This document shows, one piece after another, positions 17,037-26,661 of a stretch of DNA of 64,000 nucleotides. The position numbers and the translations under genes are program-made. The DNA lies in the NCBI GenBank assembly GCA_963837365.1, contig CAWIMW010000011.1:107818-171817 (forward strand), in the 5' to 3' direction. Source of the DNA: CAWBXL01 sp963837365. Lineage in GTDB: Bacteria; Acidobacteriota; Terriglobia; Terriglobales; Acidobacteriaceae. Each line of letters starts with the position of its first letter. The first letter of the stretch is position 1. The notes beneath the pieces were generated by a model. The model had not been told where the DNA came from, searched no databases, and was given only the letters and a program-made list of their open reading frames with translations.

Positions 17037-17939
17037 CTACTGAGCGACGTCATCCTTGAGCAACAAATAGCAGTTGTTCACGCACTTGTAGGTTTGCACC
17101 TCAAGCTCGGCTTTCTTATGGTTCTTCAGCGGCAGGTCAGGCAGGACCAGCAGTGATTGCGGGCCGTCGGCAATGTTAAAGGTGCAATCGAACTCGAGCG
17201 CTTGCACGCCGCGCTGCTTGCAGGCGGTTTGTGAGAGCACGGCATTGAGCGTATCCGGCCGGTCGTATACCTGGTCTGCAATCGCGGAAGGCACAACCGC
17301 CAGCGTCATGGGAACCTGGGCTTTGATTTTTACCCACAACTTCTGTCCATCATTGACCGGGGTGGCCAATCCATAAAGCTTGGGATTCGCAGTCACCTCA
17401 TATTTCTCCTTGGAGAGCCGTACCCACTGGAACTCCGGCTCCAGGCAGTTGGCCACGCAGGACCAGCTATGGTAGGTAACCTGCACATTGTTGGGCGAGG
17501 CAAATTTGCGCACCACTCCCTTATCAATGATTACGCCAATTCCCTGCATGATGGCGTGGTCACGACGGCGCTCGTCATACATCACCAGCACCATATGCTG
17601 GTTTGGGGGTAAGTGGCACTCATAGGTGGTGCTGGTAATGTGTTCGCGCATGCAGTGGTAGTCCAGTTGAGTTTCAGATGTGGGGTGCTGCCTGGCGAAG
17701 GTCCACTGCTCCGCAGGAACCATGGCGACGGTTATGGGAAGCCGGGCCTGGATGATGATGTGCATGTTGCCGCCGTCCGGTCCGGGACGGTACACACGAC
17801 CGGAGAAGTAGTCTCCGGGATCAAGCTGCACCATTTCGTCGCTGGCGCGCACCCAGCCGAATGTTTTGCCCGTATCCTGTGCCCACAGGGTCACGCTCAA
17901 CGCAGCAACCAAACAAGTGATAGCGGTCAATGTTTTCAT
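17037..17939 (-). CDS. secreted protein of unknown function with two related halves
   Basis: The start at 17939 (MKTLTAITCL) gives a signal peptide ending LWAQ. The mature protein shows an internal duplication: a first unit with FGWVRASDE, RLPITVAMVPAEQ and YECHLPPNQHMVLVMYD, and a second with FQWVRLSKE, QVPMTLAVVPSAI and FDCTFNIADGPQSLLVL. Cysteines recur in equivalent places (YHCMREH, ACKQRG; SCVANCLE, KCVNNCYL), which suggests disulphides in an exported beta-rich fold. I do not recognise the family. It is convergent with the alcohol dehydrogenase. Confidence 0.7.
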   Translation of the reverse strand: MKTLTAITCLVAALSVTLWAQDTGKTFGWVRASDEMVQLDPGDYFSGRVYRPGPDGGNMHIIIQARLPITVAMVPAEQWTFARQHPTSETQLDYHCMREHITSTTYECHLPPNQHMVLVMYDERRRDHAIMQGIGVIIDKGVVRKFASPNNVQVTYHSWSCVANCLEPEFQWVRLSKEKYEVTANPKLYGLATPVNDGQKLWVKIKAQVPMTLAVVPSAIADQVYDRPDTLNAVLSQTACKQRGVQALEFDCTFNIADGPQSLLVLPDLPLKNHKKAELEVQTYKCVNNCYLLLKDDVAQ

Positions 17940-18077
17940 GGTCTTTGGCTCGCAAGCGGGGATCAGCCTATTGTCCCAAGCCTGAAAGTTCCTCCCAAGT
18001 TGATTCAAAGGGTTGAGGTTACGCGAGTAATGACGGCGCATCTCGTGGTCGAAGCAATGGGCTTTGTGGTTTAATAA

Positions 18078-18653
18078 ATGGGGATGGCCACAGATCTCAA
18101 TTTCGGTCCCTATGTCACGGTCGAAGACGGGAAAAAGGTCGTCAAAGACCTTACCTACGGCAACCCCACACCGGAAGGGGTGGTGCTCACTACTCTCGAC
18201 AACGCCGTGAACTGGATGCGCAAGAACTCCATCTGGCCGATGACGTTTGGACTAGCCTGCTGTGCCATTGAAATGATGTCCATGGGTGCCTCGCGCTTTG
18301 ATATCGCCCGGTTTGGCGCCGAGGTATTCCGGCCGTCTCCCCGGCAGTCGGACCTGATGATCATCGCCGGCCGGGTTTCCAACAAGATGGCCCCGGTCAT
18401 TCGCCAGCTTTGGGAGCAGATGCCAGAGCCGAAATGGGTGATCTCCATGGGTGCATGCGCTACCTCAGGTGGTGTTTTCCAAAACTACGCCCTGGTTCAA
18501 AGCGTAAACCAGGTTATCCCGGTGGATGTGTATGTCCCCGGCTGCCCGCCCCGCCCCGAGCAGTTGATCTATGCCATTACCCTGCTCCAGGAGAAAATCC
18601 AGAAAGAACGCGGCACCATTCGGCGGGCACTGAATCTCTCGGAAAATTCCTAA
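18078..18653 (+). CDS. nuoB: NADH-quinone oxidoreductase subunit B (orphan nuoB)
   Basis: Complex I peripheral subunit that carries cluster N2, the last Fe-S centre before quinone. The ligand cysteines are present: the Cys-Cys pair in GLACCAIEM (residues 61-62), Cys126 in GACATSGG and Cys156 in PGCPPRPEQL. 191 residues is normal. The start could be the ATG at 18078 or the one two codons later. No other nuo genes flank it, so the complex I genes must be split across the genome. Confidence 0.93.
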   Translation: MGMATDLNFGPYVTVEDGKKVVKDLTYGNPTPEGVVLTTLDNAVNWMRKNSIWPMTFGLACCAIEMMSMGASRFDIARFGAEVFRPSPRQSDLMIIAGRVSNKMAPVIRQLWEQMPEPKWVISMGACATSGGVFQNYALVQSVNQVIPVDVYVPGCPPRPEQLIYAITLLQEKIQKERGTIRRALNLSENS

Positions 18654-18728
18654 ATCGGCCTGAGCGAGAACCCCCTTTCCGCTTGCGGTCTCCTCGATGA
18701 CTAATCGCGTCCTACCGCGATTTCTTGT

Positions 18729-18759
18729 TTGCAAAAGCCGCCGGCAACGAGGCTATAAT
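18729..18759 (+). promoter_or_regulatory. sigma70-type promoter candidate
   Basis: TTGCAA (18729-18734) and a perfect TATAAT (18754-18759) are separated by 19 bases, slightly long. It lies 26 bases before the start of the secreted protein at 18786, with GGAG at 18773. Confidence 0.5.
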
Positions 18760-18785
18760 CGCCTTAACAGCCTGGAGTATTTCTC

Positions 18786-19808
18786 ATGCGGCCTCGGTCT
18801 CTTCCGGCTTTCCTGTTAAGCGTAGCGTTGCTTTCTGCCTGGGGTTTTTCCGACGACAAACCCAAACTTCCTCCCATGTCGCAGCAAACCAAGCTGGAAT
18901 TGGTGCGGGCATTTACCGCCGAACTGGTCTACGCACACACCACTTTTCCCATCGGGAAAAAGGGACTGACACTGAAAGACGGAAAAATCACGCCCAGCGG
19001 TAAAGACCTCGATCAACTGCTCGCCATGTGGGGTCCGGCGGTAAAGCCCGGTGAGCAGATGATGATCACCAACATACGGATCAAAGACAACCGTATTCAC
19101 TTCGATATAAACGGCGGCTCGATCAAGAAGAAGAAGTGGTATCAGCACATACAGATTGGTATGAACAACAACACCATGGAAACCCCGGAGGACCCAAAGG
19201 TCAATCCGCGGGGGTCCTCGGTGGAATTGGTTTTCGACAAGTACATTCCGGACATGGATGCGCAGCAGTTCAAGGACATGCTGCGGCCGGTATTCGATTT
19301 CAACGCCAAATCCAGAGTGGAAGCTTATCTGGAGACGGTTCCTCCCAAAGTGAAGACAGCCATTGAGAACCACGATGTTTTAGTAGGTATGAATCGTGAG
19401 ATGGTGACCTACTCTTTAGGCCGCCCACCAAGAAAAATACGCGAGAAGGACAAAGATGACGTTGAATACGAAGAGTGGATCTACGGGGAACCGCCGAAAG
19501 ACGTGCACTTTATCCGCCTGGTTGGAGATGAAGTGGTCCGTGTGGAAGTAATGAAAGTAGACGGCGAAAAAATTGTCCGCACCGAAAAAGAAGTGGATCT
19601 GGGGAACGGACCTACCCTTGCCAAGACCAGCAAGGATGAACCCGAGTTGCGTCCCGCGAGTGCGCCAACCTTGCGCCGTCCGGGGGAAGATGCCGATCAC
19701 GACCCGCGCTCGGATGACAGTGTCAATCCCAATCGCTCCGCACGCGATCCGACGACTCCTACTTCACCGGGCCAAACGATCCCACCCCCGCACTTTAGCT
19801 GGCAATAG
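18786..19808 (+). CDS. secreted hypothetical protein, acidobacterial type
   Basis: 340-residue protein with a signal peptide (LPAFLLSVALLSAWGFS). The first two thirds are mixed alpha/beta with many Lys and Asp. A conserved-looking segment ENHDVLVGMNREMVTYSLG precedes a YEEWIYG strand, reminiscent of small outer-membrane-assembly (BamE/SmpA-like) modules in which a helix pair is followed by a W/Y-rich strand; this is only a resemblance. The last 70 residues are Pro, Asp and Arg rich and probably disordered. It has its own promoter and is followed by nadE. Confidence 0.65.
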   Translation: MRPRSLPAFLLSVALLSAWGFSDDKPKLPPMSQQTKLELVRAFTAELVYAHTTFPIGKKGLTLKDGKITPSGKDLDQLLAMWGPAVKPGEQMMITNIRIKDNRIHFDINGGSIKKKKWYQHIQIGMNNNTMETPEDPKVNPRGSSVELVFDKYIPDMDAQQFKDMLRPVFDFNAKSRVEAYLETVPPKVKTAIENHDVLVGMNREMVTYSLGRPPRKIREKDKDDVEYEEWIYGEPPKDVHFIRLVGDEVVRVEVMKVDGEKIVRTEKEVDLGNGPTLAKTSKDEPELRPASAPTLRRPGEDADHDPRSDDSVNPNRSARDPTTPTSPGQTIPPPHFSWQ

Positions 19809-19854
19809 TGTGCCCGAGTTGGCGACTTTTCCCGTTCACCTTTAGACTGAAGAT

Positions 19855-21489
19855 GTGAAGATCGCGCTCGGGCAAATTAACCCTACCGTCGGAGATTTCT
19901 CCGGCAATGCGGCGCGCATTATTGATTTTTCCCGGCGCGCGCAATTGGCTGGCGCCGACCTTGTTATGTTCCCGGAGCTTTCGGTCTGCGGGTATCCACC
20001 ACGCGATCTGGTTGAGCGCAGTTCCTTCGTAGAGAACAATCGCAAAGCGGTGGAAAGTATTGCCGCTGAGACGCGCGGCGTCGCTGTCATCTGCGGCGTG
20101 GTTACACCTGCCCAAGCGGAAACCGGCAAGTCAGTGATGAATTCCGCCGTCTGGTTGATGGATGGCAAGGTGGCTTTGCAACAGTCCAAGATGTTGTTGC
20201 CTACCTACGACGTGTTCGATGAAATGAGGAACTTTGCTCCTGCCAAGAGCCAGTCCATCTTTTTGTTTGGCGGGAAAAAGATGGGGCTGACGATCTGCGA
20301 GGATGCGTGGAACGACAAACGGTTCTGGAACAAGCGCCTGTATACCGCGGATCCGGTCGAACTTCTCATGGGCGCGGGTGGCGATTTCCTGCTGAACATT
20401 TCAGCGTCGCCGTTTTGGATCGGCAAACGCGAGTTGCGCCGCGAAATGCTGGCCGCTATCGCACGGCATCACAAGGTTCCGGTCGTGATGGTGAACCAGG
20501 TGGGAGGTAATGACAGCCTTGTCTTCGACGGCTCAAGTCTCGTGCTTGATTCTGCGGGCAATGTGGTCGCACAAGCTAAGTCATTTGAAGAAGACCTGGT
20601 TCTGTTCGAGACGGACCCGCTTACTGGTGAGATGCACGAACAGGTGCCTGGCGAAGAGGGAAGCGCTTACTCCGCATTGGTGCTGGGGGCACGCGACTAT
20701 GTTCGCAAATGCGGATTTGAGCGGGCCATTATCGGCTTAAGCGGCGGGATTGATTCCGCCCTGACTGCGGCCATTGCGGTGGATGCTCTGGGCGCGAAGA
20801 ACGTGATTGGAGTGGGGATGCCGGGACCGTACTCGTCGCAGGGTTCGATAGATGATGCGCGCGAACTGGCCCATAACCTGGGAATTCGCTTTGAGTTGCT
20901 AAGCATCACCGATGTTTTCGAAAGCTACCGGAAAACCTTGCGCGGTGTGTTTGCCGGAAAAGCGGAAGATGTCACCGAAGAAAACCTGCAATCGCGGGCG
21001 CGTGGCGGCTTATTGATGGCGCTTTCCAATAAATTCGGCGCTCTGGTATTGAGTACCGGGAACAAGAGTGAGTTGGGCGTAGGCTATTGCACCTTATATG
21101 GAGATATGGTGGGAGGGCTGGCGGTCATCTCGGATGTTCCGAAAACTCTGGTGTATCGTCTGGCCCATTATGTGAACTCCAAACGTCCGGTAATTCCCCA
21201 AGCCAGCCTGGAGAAACCGCCTTCCGCCGAACTGCGCCTCGACCAGAAAGACAGCGATTCTCTCCCACCCTACGAAGTTCTGGATGCTATCCTCGAAGAT
21301 TACGTCGAGGACTCCCATCCGGCAGAGCAGATTGCCCAAGAGCGCGGGTTTGATCTTGCTCTGGTTAAGCGAGTTGTGCGCATGGTGGATCTCGCCGAAT
21401 ATAAACGGCAGCAGGCCGCTCCTGGGTTGAAAATTTCCGCCAAGGCGTTCGGGTATGGACGCCGTTTTCCTATCGCCGCCAAATCATGA
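19855..21489 (+). CDS. nadE: glutamine-dependent NAD(+) synthase
   Basis: Final step of NAD synthesis: amidation of nicotinic acid adenine dinucleotide using ammonia from glutamine. The N-terminal nitrilase-like glutaminase domain shows FPELSVCGYPPRD, the lysine region KMLLPTYDVFDE and the catalytic-cysteine segment GLTICEDAW. The C-terminal synthetase domain has the ATP-pyrophosphatase loop LSGGIDSAL near residue 295 and STGNKSELGVGYCTLYGD. 544 residues fits the two-domain form. The start is GTG at 19855 (MKIALGQINP). The stop overlaps an ATG of the next gene. Confidence 0.94.
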   Translation: MKIALGQINPTVGDFSGNAARIIDFSRRAQLAGADLVMFPELSVCGYPPRDLVERSSFVENNRKAVESIAAETRGVAVICGVVTPAQAETGKSVMNSAVWLMDGKVALQQSKMLLPTYDVFDEMRNFAPAKSQSIFLFGGKKMGLTICEDAWNDKRFWNKRLYTADPVELLMGAGGDFLLNISASPFWIGKRELRREMLAAIARHHKVPVVMVNQVGGNDSLVFDGSSLVLDSAGNVVAQAKSFEEDLVLFETDPLTGEMHEQVPGEEGSAYSALVLGARDYVRKCGFERAIIGLSGGIDSALTAAIAVDALGAKNVIGVGMPGPYSSQGSIDDARELAHNLGIRFELLSITDVFESYRKTLRGVFAGKAEDVTEENLQSRARGGLLMALSNKFGALVLSTGNKSELGVGYCTLYGDMVGGLAVISDVPKTLVYRLAHYVNSKRPVIPQASLEKPPSAELRLDQKDSDSLPPYEVLDAILEDYVEDSHPAEQIAQERGFDLALVKRVVRMVDLAEYKRQQAAPGLKISAKAFGYGRRFPIAAKS

Positions 21490-21515
21490 ATACTCTGATC
21501 ATCAGAAAGGACCGC

Positions 21516-22442
21516 ATGTTCCGAGCGCTCTGCCTCGCCGCCACGCTGTTTACGGTTACCCTAACCTTTGCACAACAGAGGCACGTTACTCCCCCGAAGT
21601 CAGCCCCGAAGAAGCCGGCGGTTGCCGCCACGAAACCTCCAGCAGCCTCCGCAGCAGGTTTGCCAACGGAAGAAACCGTAAATGGTTTCTTGCAGTCCAC
21701 CTTCGGATATCAGCCCGACTTGAGATGGAAGATTGCCGATATACGTCCTTCAAAAGCACAAGGCCTTGCCCAAGTGACAGTCATCCTAAGCAGTCCGAAG
21801 GGGCAGCAGCAACAACAGTTCTATGTCACCCCGGACGGAACACATGCGGTTCTGGGCGAAATCATTCCCTTTGGCGAGCATCCGTTTGAGGCGGACAAGA
21901 AAGAATTGAAGTTGAAAGCAAAAGGGCCCACACGAGGGCCGGCGGACGCGCTGGTAACCATCGTAGAATTCGGTGACATGCAGTGTCCCCATTGCAAAGT
22001 AGCCCAACCGACGATTGAGAAATTACTGGCTGACGAGCCGAATGTAAGACTGGTATTTGAAAACTTTCCCCTGCCCATGCACGACTGGGCCAATAAGGCC
22101 GCGGCATACAACGACTGCATCGGCAGACAGTCCAAGGATGCCTTCTGGAAATTTATGGCCAGCGTGTACGATTCGCAGGCCGAGATCACGGCGGCGACTG
22201 CGGATGAGAAACTCTCCGCCCTGGCGGATAAAGCAGGGGTCAAAGGTTCGGAAATGGCAGCCTGCGCCGCGCAGGGTGAGACCCTGGCGCGGGTGCAAAG
22301 CGAAGTCCTGCTTGGCCAATCGGTGGAAGTGACTGGAACTCCCACGCTCTTCATCAACGGCCGCCGCATCGCAGATGTGGGCGACTTGCCCTATGAAATC
22401 CTCAAGGAGTTGGTCGAGTTTGCCGCTAAGGGTGGGATGTAG
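21516..22442 (+). CDS. DsbA-like thioredoxin-fold exported protein
   Basis: Exported thiol-disulphide protein. The start at 21516 (MFRALCLAA) follows an AAAGGA and gives a signal peptide ending FAQQ; an ATG overlapping the nadE stop (21486) is an alternative. An N-terminal 90-residue domain precedes the thioredoxin_4/DsbA fold with CPHC at about residues 157-160 in FGDMQCPHCKVAQP and the cis-Pro loop VTGTPTLFING. It should catalyse oxidation or isomerisation of cysteines outside the cytoplasm, which is relevant to the many cytochromes c of this genome. It is convergent with the secretin gene. Confidence 0.85.
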   Translation: MFRALCLAATLFTVTLTFAQQRHVTPPKSAPKKPAVAATKPPAASAAGLPTEETVNGFLQSTFGYQPDLRWKIADIRPSKAQGLAQVTVILSSPKGQQQQQFYVTPDGTHAVLGEIIPFGEHPFEADKKELKLKAKGPTRGPADALVTIVEFGDMQCPHCKVAQPTIEKLLADEPNVRLVFENFPLPMHDWANKAAAYNDCIGRQSKDAFWKFMASVYDSQAEITAATADEKLSALADKAGVKGSEMAACAAQGETLARVQSEVLLGQSVEVTGTPTLFINGRRIADVGDLPYEILKELVEFAAKGGM

Positions 22443-22451
22443 GGTTATCGG

Positions 22452-24248
22452 CTACTGCTTGAGCCAGATCTGCGTGGATTGTTCGGAAGCGTGACGGTCC
22501 ACCACGTAGGGCGTAACCACCATCATTAGCTCATCGTCATTTTCTTGTTTGCTATTACTGGTGACGATCTTATTCAATCCAGGCACCGAACCCAGCCCCG
22601 GAATCCCCGTCATACTCCGAGAATCGGTCCGCGAGATCGACCCTACCAGCACGCTGGATTCACCTTCCTTCAGAATGGTGGTGCCCTTGTATTCCCGATT
22701 CGAGATGACAGGAACTCCATTGAAAGATTGTCCCAGCAGGGTACGGAATTGCATCTCCAGAGTCAGGGTTACGTCCGAATTTCCGCTAACGATCGGCTTG
22801 GCTTTCAAGTTCAACCCCAAGTCCTCATAGTTGAATGAAGGGAAAGGCGCCTGGAACGAGCCATTCTGAAGCACCTGAGAAACCGCGGAACTGTTGGAAA
22901 TAGGAGCAAACGTGGCGTTGAGAATCGGGTAGCGCGTTCCAATCCGAAAAACAGCGTCGTCTCCCTGGGAGGTGCGCAAGTACGCATGCTCCAGCGTCTT
23001 CACCCAGCTCTCATTGGTAGAGAGTTGGGCGCCTGCCGTTCCTAGCGACAATCCCATTAAGGTCAGGCCGTTTCCAAACGTAACTATCGGCTGGCTGAAA
23101 AGCGAACTCTGCTGGTTTTGCAATTGTTGCAGGAGTGCGGCAATCGCAGAGGAGTTGGCCTGATTGATGCCTCCGCTGGCGATCAACTGGTTGATCAGGT
23201 CTTGAATATTCTGCCCGCCCAAGGCAGCCAGTGCGCCCACAGGAATATTGAACATCTGAAATTGATTAGGCAGGTGCAGTCCCATGTCACGCGCAAAAGT
23301 GTGACTGATTTCGTAGACCCGTATATCCAGCATGACCTGCGGCTTACCGTTATCGAGGCTAGTAAGAAATTCCGTGGCCGCATCCAGAGTGTGCTGCGGG
23401 GCCCGTACCACCAAGGTGCCTGACTGTGCCTGGACCATCACAAAGCGGATCTCAAACAGGCTGCGCAGCAGGTTGGCCAGTTCGTTGGCATCCTTGGGAC
23501 TGTTGATACCAGGTATATAGAACGTTCGCAATACCATGCGGTCAAAATTGCGATGGTTTTCAATATTATCTGCGGCCAGCAGAACTTTATTTTCCGACAG
23601 TGGAGTCCAAAAGGATTTAGTCACGGCACAAGCAGCCTGCATGGCCGTGTAAAAATCTACGTCGGTAATGTCGAATCGCACCGGTCGGGAAAGCATTGAA
23701 TCGTCAAATACCACAGTGATTCCATAGGCTTTTCCGATTTGCGTGATCAATCCCCGAGGATCGCCGCGGTAATGAAAGTCACCGCGCACTGGATTGGGTT
23801 TTACATGCAGTTCGCCGGAATTGGCGAGGACACGTGTCAGTGCAGGCTTCTCCCCCGGACTTCCCGTGACATCATGCAGACGCTGTTGTGTGTAGGCGTT
23901 TATTGGATCCAGAGCAAGTGCACCACGGAAATCAGCCATGGCCTCTACTTGGCGTCCATCGCGCAGGCTGGCATTCCCCTTCTCCACGCGTTCGAACACC
24001 AACTGCTGGCGCAGCATTTCACGCGCGGTCAGATATTGGGTGTTTTGCGGGGCAAGCTCGGCCGCATGATTGAATTCCTCCAGTGCCTCGACCAGGTGCC
24101 TGGAGTTTTGCAGTTTCGTTCCCTTGGCAAAGGCGGACTTGGCTTGCTTTAGATCTTCTTTCGAAGGTGGGGACGGCTTGGGCTGGTCGGCGCAGAAAGC
24201 CCCCACTGCCAGGGACACCACCGCCACTATGTACCACCCAAAACGCAT
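22452..24248 (-). CDS. secretin family protein with N-terminal TPR (type II/IV pilus secretion type)
   Basis: Outer-membrane secretin subunit. It has a signal peptide (residues 1-20) and TPR-like helices at about 30-130. An STN/N0-like segment contains ITQIGKAYGITVVFDD. Secretin_N modules with VLRTFYIPGI and FVMVQAQSGTLVVRAP follow, then the C-terminal secretin pore domain with EGESSVLVGSI, the gate-associated TGIPGLGSVPGL and ELMMVVTPYVV. 598 residues. It stands alone, so its export or pilus partners must be elsewhere. Standalone TPR-secretins of this kind are common in Acidobacteriota. It is divergent from gltA. Confidence 0.87.
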   Translation of the reverse strand: MRFGWYIVAVVSLAVGAFCADQPKPSPPSKEDLKQAKSAFAKGTKLQNSRHLVEALEEFNHAAELAPQNTQYLTAREMLRQQLVFERVEKGNASLRDGRQVEAMADFRGALALDPINAYTQQRLHDVTGSPGEKPALTRVLANSGELHVKPNPVRGDFHYRGDPRGLITQIGKAYGITVVFDDSMLSRPVRFDITDVDFYTAMQAACAVTKSFWTPLSENKVLLAADNIENHRNFDRMVLRTFYIPGINSPKDANELANLLRSLFEIRFVMVQAQSGTLVVRAPQHTLDAATEFLTSLDNGKPQVMLDIRVYEISHTFARDMGLHLPNQFQMFNIPVGALAALGGQNIQDLINQLIASGGINQANSSAIAALLQQLQNQQSSLFSQPIVTFGNGLTLMGLSLGTAGAQLSTNESWVKTLEHAYLRTSQGDDAVFRIGTRYPILNATFAPISNSSAVSQVLQNGSFQAPFPSFNYEDLGLNLKAKPIVSGNSDVTLTLEMQFRTLLGQSFNGVPVISNREYKGTTILKEGESSVLVGSISRTDSRSMTGIPGLGSVPGLNKIVTSNSKQENDDELMMVVTPYVVDRHASEQSTQIWLKQ

Positions 24249-24414
24249 CCTCCGATTGTACGCGCGAGGGGGGCTATAGATGGACTGCCGGAAGGGGCAT
24301 GTACTTCTGGACGATGAGAATCCTCCAATCTGCTTTGCGGCACAGTGTATTGGCCGTGAGGGCTGCCCAGAGACATCAATCCTTTATTTTTGCCGTTCTT
24401 TCATAGCGGGGTAG

Positions 24415-24444
24415 TTGGAAACGCGGCCCACTTTGGCGTATAAA
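24415..24444 (+). promoter_or_regulatory. gltA promoter candidate
   Basis: TTGGAA (24415-24420) and TATAAA (24439-24444) are spaced by 18 bases, 64 bases before the chosen gltA start. It is the only sigma70-like pair I see in the 259-bp gap between secretin and gltA. Confidence 0.45.
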
Positions 24445-24507
24445 AGTTATTTGCGGTCGGTGGAGTTCCGCGTTACCAAGAATCCAATTCAGGAGCCCGA
24501 GCAAGTC

Positions 24508-25650
24508 ATGTCCAGCGCAACCATCACCCAACCTCCCAAAGGTTTAGAGGGAGTTGTCGCTACAACTTCCAGGATTTGTTTCATTGATGGGGAGCGCGGC
24601 GTACTGGCGTACAGCGGCATTGATATTCATGAATTGGCCGACCACTCAACCTTTGAAGAGATCTGTTACCTGCTGTGGTTTGGACGCCTGCCCAAGGCGG
24701 ACGAGCTGAGAGACCTGCATCAACGCCTGGCTGGGGAGCGGAATCTTAATTCTGGAATCATTGATCTGCTGCGGAACGCGCCCAAGCATGTGACGCCCAT
24801 GGAGGTACTGCGCACAGCGGTTTCGGCGCTGTCATTTTACGATCCCGATGGCAAGAATGGTGATCACGAAGGCAATGTCCGTAAGGCGATCCGCCTGACC
24901 TCACAAATCGCCATGATTGTTGCGGCTTATGACCGCATTCGCAAAGGGAAGGACATCGTTACCCCGGACCGTGCACTCTCGCACGCGGCGAATTTCTTGT
25001 TGTTGTTAAACGGGGAGAGGCCTTCCAAAACCGCAGAACGTGCCCTCGATATCGCCTTAATCCTCCATGCGGACCACGAATTGAATGCTTCCACGTTTGC
25101 TGCGCGCGTGACCGCCGCCACATTGTCGGACATGCATTCCTCGGTTACTTCCGCGATCGGAGCGTTGAAAGGCCCGTTGCATGGCGGTGCCAACGAAGCA
25201 GTGATGCGTTTGTTAAAAGAAATTGACTCTACTAAGTCCGATCCGGTGGAATATGTGCGCGGCCTGTTGGGCCACAAGATCAAGATTTCCGGTTTTGGGC
25301 ATCGCGTCTATCACACCGAAGATCCGCGGGCGACGCATCTGCGCAAGATGTCCCATGATCTGGGTGTATCCAGCGGCCAACCCAAGTGGTATGAAATGTC
25401 GCGGCAAATTGAGGAATTTGTAAATGCAGAGAAGAAGCTAAACGCCAACGTCGATTTCTACTCCGCATCCACCTACCACGTACTGGGCATTGACATAGAT
25501 TTATTCACACCCATTTTCGCGGTTTCACGAATTAGTGGCTGGACGGCCCACGTCATCGAACAGCTCGACAACAACCGCCTCATACGGCCCCGCGCCGAAT
25601 ACCTTGGCCCGGTTTATCCCCAGCATTGGGTCCCGTTAGAAAAAAGGTAG
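24508..25650 (+). CDS. gltA: citrate synthase
   Basis: Condenses acetyl-CoA and oxaloacetate to citrate at the entry to the TCA cycle. Catalytic residues are visible: His in GPLHGGANE near residue 223, His in GFGHRVY near 264 and Asp in NVDFYSAS near 314. 380 residues from the ATG at 24508 (MSSATITQP), which has AGGAG at 24491; the longer in-frame ATG at 24415 lies on top of the promoter. The shorter length and sequence style resemble the thermophilic/Gram-positive type rather than the hexameric enterobacterial enzyme. A 2-methylcitrate synthase role cannot be excluded from sequence alone. Confidence 0.93.
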   Translation: MSSATITQPPKGLEGVVATTSRICFIDGERGVLAYSGIDIHELADHSTFEEICYLLWFGRLPKADELRDLHQRLAGERNLNSGIIDLLRNAPKHVTPMEVLRTAVSALSFYDPDGKNGDHEGNVRKAIRLTSQIAMIVAAYDRIRKGKDIVTPDRALSHAANFLLLLNGERPSKTAERALDIALILHADHELNASTFAARVTAATLSDMHSSVTSAIGALKGPLHGGANEAVMRLLKEIDSTKSDPVEYVRGLLGHKIKISGFGHRVYHTEDPRATHLRKMSHDLGVSSGQPKWYEMSRQIEEFVNAEKKLNANVDFYSASTYHVLGIDIDLFTPIFAVSRISGWTAHVIEQLDNNRLIRPRAEYLGPVYPQHWVPLEKR

Positions 25651-25659
25651 ATTAGAACT

Positions 25660-25689
25660 GGCTTGGGGTTTTAGATCTGCCCCCGAGCC
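25660..25689. terminator. hairpin between convergent gltA and esterase genes
   Basis: GGCTTGGGG (25660-25668) pairs with CCCCGAGCC (25681-25689) with one G-U pair and a 12-base loop. It is followed by TTACAAAAT. It is placed right after the gltA stop and before the convergent esterase end. Confidence 0.5.
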
Positions 25690-25712
25690 TTACAAAATCC
25701 GGGTTGAATGAA

Positions 25713-26639
25713 TCACCGCTTGGAGCGTCTTAATCCGACGGACTTTGTCGCAAACGCTCTCGAGTGAAACCTCAACGTCTCCCCAAGATGTTCCAGGAAA
25801 TACGACGCACTGTGATTGCCGGGATAGAGATGGAACTCATGCTTAATGGCTTCGGCCTGCAACTGGCGGTGGAGCTCTTCCGCTCCCTTTTCAAATCCGA
25901 ATTCGTCCATATCGCCGCAGTTGAAATAGATCGCCAGCCCTGACAGCTGCACCCGGTTCAGCCTTGCGAGTACAAAAGGACTGTTCCGGTTCCAGTGGGG
26001 AACATCAATGGGCATACCGAACACCGCGCCCAGCAACCCGGTGAGCGGCGTCCCTGAATGCGCGGCAGCAGAGATGTCCCGCGGCGAGTCGGTAATGAGC
26101 GCGGCACTTTGCGCGCTGACCGAGGAAAACAGCTCCGGATGGGCGAAAGCAAACCGCAGTGCGCCGTACCCTCCCATGGAGATGCCTCCGACAGCCCGCG
26201 CCGACCGCACACGCCGAATTGAGTAATGGGTCTCGATGTAGGGAATGAATTCACGGAGAAAAAAGTCGCTGTAACGCACACGCCCGTCGGCGGAGTTGAT
26301 AAAGAAGCTTCTCTTTCCTTCCGGCGCGACGATCAGGAAATCGCTGATCTTTTTCTGCTGGCGCAGGTCTTCAATAAGAGCCCATCCGCCTGTTTTGAAC
26401 AAAGTCTGTTCGTTGTCGCCGAGTCCGTGAAGGAAATAGAGCACGGGGTAACGCTTCGGTGGATGCGCAGCGATGGCGGCGTCGTAGCCGGGAGGCAGCA
26501 TCACGCAGTAGTGGACAGTTTCGCCAAGCACACGGCTTTTTAGCGCGTTGCAGTCGATGCGGCCCTGGGCATGGGCTTGGGAGAGAAGAAGCAGCACAAA
26601 AATCAGCGTGAGCCAGCATAAAAATAAATATGACCGCAT
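25713..26639 (-). CDS. exported esterase (esterase D / S-formylglutathione hydrolase-like fold)
   Basis: Alpha/beta-hydrolase with signal peptide (LFLCWLTLIFVLLLLSQAHA). The nucleophile elbow is GGISMGGYG near residue 150, after an HGLGDNE oxyanion region and VAPEGKRSF. The catalytic His is probably in LYPGNHSASYF near the C terminus. 308 residues fits the COG0627 esterase group, which also includes mycolyl-transferase-like proteins. The natural substrate is unknown. A long perfect palindrome lies just upstream. Confidence 0.83.
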   Translation of the reverse strand: MRSYLFLCWLTLIFVLLLLSQAHAQGRIDCNALKSRVLGETVHYCVMLPPGYDAAIAAHPPKRYPVLYFLHGLGDNEQTLFKTGGWALIEDLRQQKKISDFLIVAPEGKRSFFINSADGRVRYSDFFLREFIPYIETHYSIRRVRSARAVGGISMGGYGALRFAFAHPELFSSVSAQSAALITDSPRDISAAAHSGTPLTGLLGAVFGMPIDVPHWNRNSPFVLARLNRVQLSGLAIYFNCGDMDEFGFEKGAEELHRQLQAEAIKHEFHLYPGNHSASYFLEHLGETLRFHSRAFATKSVGLRRSKR

Positions 26640-26661
26640 GCGATTAGTGTACTAATCCTTT

